Shown: piece after piece, positions 27,053 through 31,890 of the stretch
Layout: each line of letters begins with the position of its first letter
How positions within the stretch are numbered: the first letter of the stretch is position 1
NCBI GenBank assembly: GCA_016719535.1
Contig: JADJYX010000014.1
Coordinates: forward strand, 1 to 31,890
Length of the DNA: 31,890 nucleotides
Direction of reading: 5' to 3'
DNA from: Rubrivivax sp.
GTDB lineage: Bacteria; Pseudomonadota; Gammaproteobacteria; Burkholderiales; Burkholderiaceae_C
The notes under the pieces: generated by a model
The model's input: only the letters and a program-made list of their open reading frames with translations
Told to the model about the DNA's origin: nothing
Databases searched by the model: none
Program-made: the position numbers and the translations under genes

Positions 27053-28471
27053 ATGAAAACGAGTCTTCTGGCCGCCCTGCTGCTGCCCCTGGCGGCACTG
27101 GCGCAGCCCGCTCCGCTGCTGGACATCACCGACCCCGAGGGCGACGACGCCGGCGACGGCTCGCTCGTCTATCCGCGCGACAGCGCCTATGCGCCGGGCG
27201 ACCTCGACCTGCGTTCGCTGCGCGTCCACGCGACCGGATCGGACCTGCGCTTCGAGGCGAGCTTCCGCAACCCCATCCGCGCGCCGGCATCGGCACGCGG
27301 CAGCGGCCTGGGCAGCGAAGACCTGTCGCTGTTCGCGCGCCACGGCTTCTACGGCTTCAACCTCGACATCTACCTCGACACCGACCGCGTGCCTGGATCG
27401 GGCAGCACGGTGGCGCTGCCGGGCCGGCAGGCCAGCTTCGACCCGGCGCAGGCGTGGGACAAGGCGATCGTGCTGACGCCACGCCCCGAGCTGATGAGGC
27501 GCCTGCTCGTCGAGGCACTCGCCAAGGCGTCGCCCGCGGCGCCGACCGACATCGAGACCACGATCGAGCGCTCGGTCTTCTTCGCCACCGACGTGCGCGT
27601 ACGCGGCCGCACGGTGGCGTTCACGGTGCCGCAACGTTTTCTCGATGCGCCCGCCCTGACCGGCGCGTCGATGACGGCGATGGTCACGCTGGCCAAGCTG
27701 AATGTCGAGTCGGGGCTCAGCCTCAACCTGCTCGGCAAGAGCCCGCAATCCCCGCTGGAGCGGGAGACGCTGGGGGCGGCGGCGCCCGAGGCCGGGCGGC
27801 CCTTGCTGGCGATGGGCTACAGCGCTGACCGGCCGCCCGCGACGGCGATCGTCGATCTGCTGAGCCCGGACCCGCAGCAGCAGGCGATTCAGCTGGCAGC
27901 CGCCGGCAAGCTGACCGGCCTGAACCGCGAAAACCGGTTCGGGGTGGCGGCGCCGGTCCCGGCCGCGGCAACTGCCGCGACGCCGGTGACGGCGCCTGCC
28001 GCAGCGGCGAGCGGTTCCTGGTTTTCGCGTGCGCTGGAAAGCGTGGTCGGCCTCTTCGGTGGCGGCGCTGCAGCGCCGGCCGCCGCGCCGGCCGCGGCCA
28101 CCAACCCGCCCAGCCTGCAATCCCTGATGGCGCCGCAGGCCGCCGCGCCGGCGGCGACCACCGCCCCCGCAACCGTTGCACCGGCGGCGCCGCCGGCTGC
28201 CGTGGCGCCGGCAGCACCGGCCGCTGCCGTTGTCGTGGCACCCGTCCCGCCCACCGCCGCGAAGCCGGCCGCCAGGGCCGCCGTCGCGGCACCGGCGGCA
28301 CCTGCGGCCAGCCGGCCGGCAGCCGGCCCCGCGGGTCAACGCGCGCGCGACGCGGCGTTCTTCGAGGAGCAGGAACTGCGCCTGCGCGCGTTGGACCGGC
28401 TGCGCAAGAGCGGCCTCATCTCCGAGACCGAGTACCAGCACAAGCGCAAGGAAGTGCTGGATTCGCTCTGA
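27053..28471 (+). CDS. Second secreted Glucodextran_C-domain protein with Ala/Pro linker and SHOCT tail
   Basis: A 472-residue protein with a short signal peptide (MKTSLLAALLLPLAALAQ). A Glucodextran_C-like domain covers about residues 20-250: LLDITDPEGDDAGDGSLVYP, LDLRSLRVHATGSDLRFEASF, GFNLDIYLDTDRVPGSGST and WDKAIVLTPRP, the same opening pattern as the gene at 24356. A long low-complexity Ala/Pro/Val region follows (about 300-435). The last about 30 residues (ALDRLRKSGLISETEYQHKRKEVLDSL) are a SHOCT motif, normally found in short oligomerising or membrane-tethered proteins. The ATG at 27053 is preferred over the GTG at 27047 because it gives the cleaner signal peptide. The hairpin upstream suggests separate or reduced expression. 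It probably acts in the periplasm in glucan handling. Confidence 0.78.
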   Translation: MKTSLLAALLLPLAALAQPAPLLDITDPEGDDAGDGSLVYPRDSAYAPGDLDLRSLRVHATGSDLRFEASFRNPIRAPASARGSGLGSEDLSLFARHGFYGFNLDIYLDTDRVPGSGSTVALPGRQASFDPAQAWDKAIVLTPRPELMRRLLVEALAKASPAAPTDIETTIERSVFFATDVRVRGRTVAFTVPQRFLDAPALTGASMTAMVTLAKLNVESGLSLNLLGKSPQSPLERETLGAAAPEAGRPLLAMGYSADRPPATAIVDLLSPDPQQQAIQLAAAGKLTGLNRENRFGVAAPVPAAATAATPVTAPAAAASGSWFSRALESVVGLFGGGAAAPAAAPAAATNPPSLQSLMAPQAAAPAATTAPATVAPAAPPAAVAPAAPAAAVVVAPVPPTAAKPAARAAVAAPAAPAASRPAAGPAGQRARDAAFFEEQELRLRALDRLRKSGLISETEYQHKRKEVLDSL

Positions 28472-28556
28472 CCCCTGGCTCGGGGTGCCGTCAGCCGCAG
28501 CTGCCGCCGTCCCGGGCACGCCTGCAGGCCGGGGCAAGGGCGGCTGGCGTCGGAAG

Positions 28557-29372
28557 TCAGCGGGGTGATCGACCGGGGGCACCCAGCCGCCAGGCGAAGA
28601 CATTCTCGGCGCAGCGGTCCAGGCAGCGCCCGCAGCGCAGGCAGTCGACGTCGGCGATGACCGTGCCGATGGCCTGCCGCTGCAGCACCGGCGCGATCAC
28701 CTGCGGCTCGGGGCAGGTCTGGAAGCAGTCGCCGCAATGGGTGCAGGCCTCGGGCCGGCGTGCCTGCACGTGCAGGCGGCCGAAACGGCCCAGCAGGCCG
28801 TAGAAGGCACCCACCGGGCACAGGTGGCCACACCAGCCGCGCCGCAGCAGCAGCAGGTCGCAGACCGCCACGGCGGCCAGCGCCACCGCGCCCGCGCCCC
28901 ACAGCCCGAAGGCCAGCGCGCGCACGACATGGCTGATCGGATTCAGCAGCTCCCAGGCCACGCTGCCGGTGAGCGCGCTGGCCAGCAGCACGCCGGCCAG
29001 CACGACCCGGCGCAGCCGACGGTCGGCCCGCGGCAACAGTGCGCCATGCCAGCCGATGGCGCGGCGCAACGCCTCCACCGCGTCGGTGATCAGGTTGACC
29101 GGACACACCCAGCCGCAGTACAGCCGCCCGGCCAGCACGGCAGCCAGCGCCGCGACGGCGGCCGCACCCAGCAGGGCCGGCGCCGCCACGGCATGGCCGG
29201 CCAGCGCCGCCTGCAGCACGACCAGCGGGTCGCTCAAGGTCAGCGCGCCGAACCAGCGGCTGCTGGCCAGCGTGCCCTGCACCAGCGGGGCGCCCCACCA
29301 GGGCGCACCGGCAAAGGCGGCCAGCAGCGTCAGCTGCACGCCGCGGCGGGCGATCAGCCAGCGCGGCGTCAT
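28557..29372 (-). CDS. napH: NapH-like quinol dehydrogenase membrane component
   Basis: A 271-residue inner-membrane iron-sulfur protein. It has four hydrophobic helices with the NapH cysteine motifs YCGWVCPVNL and GWCGHLCPVGAFYG on the cytoplasmic side, then two [4Fe-4S] ferredoxin motifs at the C-terminus: CTHCGDCFQTCPEP and CLRCGRCLDRCAEN. NapH with NapG passes electrons from quinol to periplasmic nitrate reductase or other acceptors. The ATG overlaps the NapG-like stop (ATGA). No napA, napB, napC or napD is present here, so the partner is unknown; related MauN or NosR-like roles are possible. Confidence 0.85.
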   Translation of the reverse strand: MTPRWLIARRGVQLTLLAAFAGAPWWGAPLVQGTLASSRWFGALTLSDPLVVLQAALAGHAVAAPALLGAAAVAALAAVLAGRLYCGWVCPVNLITDAVEALRRAIGWHGALLPRADRRLRRVVLAGVLLASALTGSVAWELLNPISHVVRALAFGLWGAGAVALAAVAVCDLLLLRRGWCGHLCPVGAFYGLLGRFGRLHVQARRPEACTHCGDCFQTCPEPQVIAPVLQRQAIGTVIADVDCLRCGRCLDRCAENVFAWRLGAPGRSPR

Positions 29373-30010
29373 GCCGTGCCGGCCGGCAGCCGCCGCGTGG
29401 CCACGGTGATCGCCGGTTGCGACGCGATGCAGGCCTTCTCGCACAGCCCGCAGCCGGTGCAGACCGCGGCGTCGACGGTGGGCGTCAGCTGGCCGCCGGC
29501 GGCGGTGAGCCCGCGCTTCATGGTGATCGCGCGGCCGCGCAGCGGGCAGGCCTTGAAGCAGCTGTTGCACGCGGCAGCACCGATGTAGCTGTAGCAGGCC
29601 GCGGCCCGGCTCAGGCTGGCCAGTCCCATGCGTGCGTCGGTGATGCGCAGCGCCGGGCTGCCCAGGGCACCGGTCGGGCAGGCACGCTGGCAGGGCAGAT
29701 CGGCACACATCGCGCAAGGCGTCTCGCGCGGCACGAAGAAGGGCGTGCCGATGGCCACCGGCGCCCCGTCGCCGGCCAGGCGCAGGCTGCCGAAGGGGCA
29801 GGCCTGCACGCACAGCCCGCAGCGCACGCAGGCGGCGTCGAATTGGCCCTCGGGCACGGCGCCCGGCGGGCGCAGGGCGCGCGCGGCGTCGGGGCGGGCC
29901 TGTTCGTGCCGGCCGCGGGCCAAGCCCAGTCCGGCCACGCCGGCCAGCGCCAGCGCCGAGCCGAGCAGCCGGCGGCGGCGCAGGGGGCGACGGCGGCCCG
30001 GCCCGATCAT
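29369..30010 (-). CDS. napG: NapG-like ferredoxin-type protein
   Basis: A 213-residue periplasmic iron-sulfur protein with four [4Fe-4S] motifs: CVRCGLCVQACPFG, CAMCADLPCQRACPTG, CNSCFKACPLRG and CTGCGLCEKACIAS. The N-terminus GRRRPLRRRRLLGSALALAGVAGLGLARG resembles a twin-arginine export signal, as expected for NapG/MauM. It starts at ATG 30010, 14 bases after the acyl-CoA synthetase stop, and overlaps the NapH-like gene. Its neighbours are not nitrate-reductase genes. The family is clear; the electron acceptor is not. Confidence 0.87.
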   Translation of the reverse strand: MIGPGRRRPLRRRRLLGSALALAGVAGLGLARGRHEQARPDAARALRPPGAVPEGQFDAACVRCGLCVQACPFGSLRLAGDGAPVAIGTPFFVPRETPCAMCADLPCQRACPTGALGSPALRITDARMGLASLSRAAACYSYIGAAACNSCFKACPLRGRAITMKRGLTAAGGQLTPTVDAAVCTGCGLCEKACIASQPAITVATRRLPAGTA

Positions 30011-30024
30011 GCCGTGGCGAACCC

Positions 30025-31707
<1,683 letters not shown>

Positions 31708-31727
31708 CGAGGTCTCCGGGGTGTTGC

Positions 31728-31890
31728 TCAAAGACCGTGTCCGCCGCTGCCGTTGAGGCCGTAGGCCGCGAGCGTCGCCGACGGCAGTTCGTCGAACATC
31801 AGCTTGTAGTGCCGCGTGAAGTGGCTGGCGCTGGCAAAGCCCAGTTCGCTGGCCAGTTCGGTGATGGGCTGGCCGGCACGGGCCTTGAGC
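31728..31890 (-). CDS. AraC-family transcriptional regulator, C-terminal end only
   Basis: The window edge cuts this gene. The visible 53 residues contain the second helix-turn-helix of an AraC/XylS regulator: ARAGQPITELASELGFASAS, then HFTRHYKLMFDELPSA. The stop is at 31728, 20 bases before the synthetase ATG, so the two are probably co-transcribed and the regulator may control the synthetase/NapGH unit. The N-terminal effector domain is outside the window. Confidence 0.8.
   Translation of the reverse strand, partial: LKARAGQPITELASELGFASASHFTRHYKLMFDELPSATLAAYGLNGSGGHGL

Noticed and set aside
27960..28360. Ala/Pro-rich repeat region as a tandem DNA repeat or CRISPR-like array
   Set aside because: It is low-complexity coding sequence without regular unit length or spacers.
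28471..28486. Short hairpin ACCCC/GGGGT after the SHOCT-tail gene
   Set aside because: Only five pairs and no T run; too weak to call a terminator, though termination between these convergent genes is expected.

Overview
The window is GC-rich DNA with near-complete G/C at codon third positions, ATGA/TGATG gene overlaps, an orphan Bug/TctC-type binding protein and intergenic C5/G5 hairpin repeats. Together these point to a betaproteobacterium of the order Burkholderiales (Comamonadaceae/Rubrivivax-Leptothrix-like). This placement rests on gene content and style, not on a marker gene.

Layout. 1-1.8 kb: the 5' part of a proline-catabolism gene (putA, minus strand), broken by many indels. 1.9-3.8 kb: a divergent ApbE-like flavin transferase overlapping a DUF924 gene, then a convergent small gene. 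4.0-7.6 kb: a MarR regulator divergent from a gentisate pathway (3-hydroxybenzoate 6-hydroxylase, gentisate 1,2-dioxygenase, fumarylpyruvate hydrolase). No maleylpyruvate isomerase is present, and the regulator and hydroxylase both carry frameshifts. 7.6-8.5 kb: a coding-like stretch I cannot identify. 8.4-11.4 kb: a tightly coupled minus-strand operon of a Bug-type binding protein, a small secreted protein, a ferric-reductase-like flavoprotein and a membrane-anchored cytochrome b5-like protein. 11.4-14.4 kb: a dye-decolorizing peroxidase fused to two CDGSH iron-sulfur modules, a TRIC/UPF0126 channel and a metallo-beta-lactamase-fold hydrolase.

14.4-28.5 kb: the main system, an alpha-glucan uptake and processing locus. 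Leftward run a stand-alone glucokinase and a glucokinase fused to an RpiR/HexR-type regulator. Rightward run a secreted GH13 amylase, a MalK-like ATPase, a maltose-type binding protein, a MalF-like permease with a sensor-like extension of about 300 residues, a MalG-like permease, a secreted glucodextranase-C-domain protein, a non-LamB outer-membrane barrel, and a second glucodextranase-C-domain protein with an Ala/Pro linker and SHOCT tail. In the inferred scheme the amylase cuts glucan, the barrel admits oligosaccharides, the domain proteins bind them, the ABC importer takes them in and the kinases phosphorylate the released glucose. The shared intergenic region carries HexR-like inverted repeats.

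28.5-31.9 kb: minus strand, the end of an AraC-type regulator, a fatty-acyl-CoA-synthetase-like gene with several frameshifts, and napG/napH-like ferredoxin proteins without other nap genes. Frameshifts cluster in 1-5.1 kb and 30.2-31.7 kb, while 8.4-30.0 kb reads cleanly, so sequence quality at the flanks should be suspected before biology.
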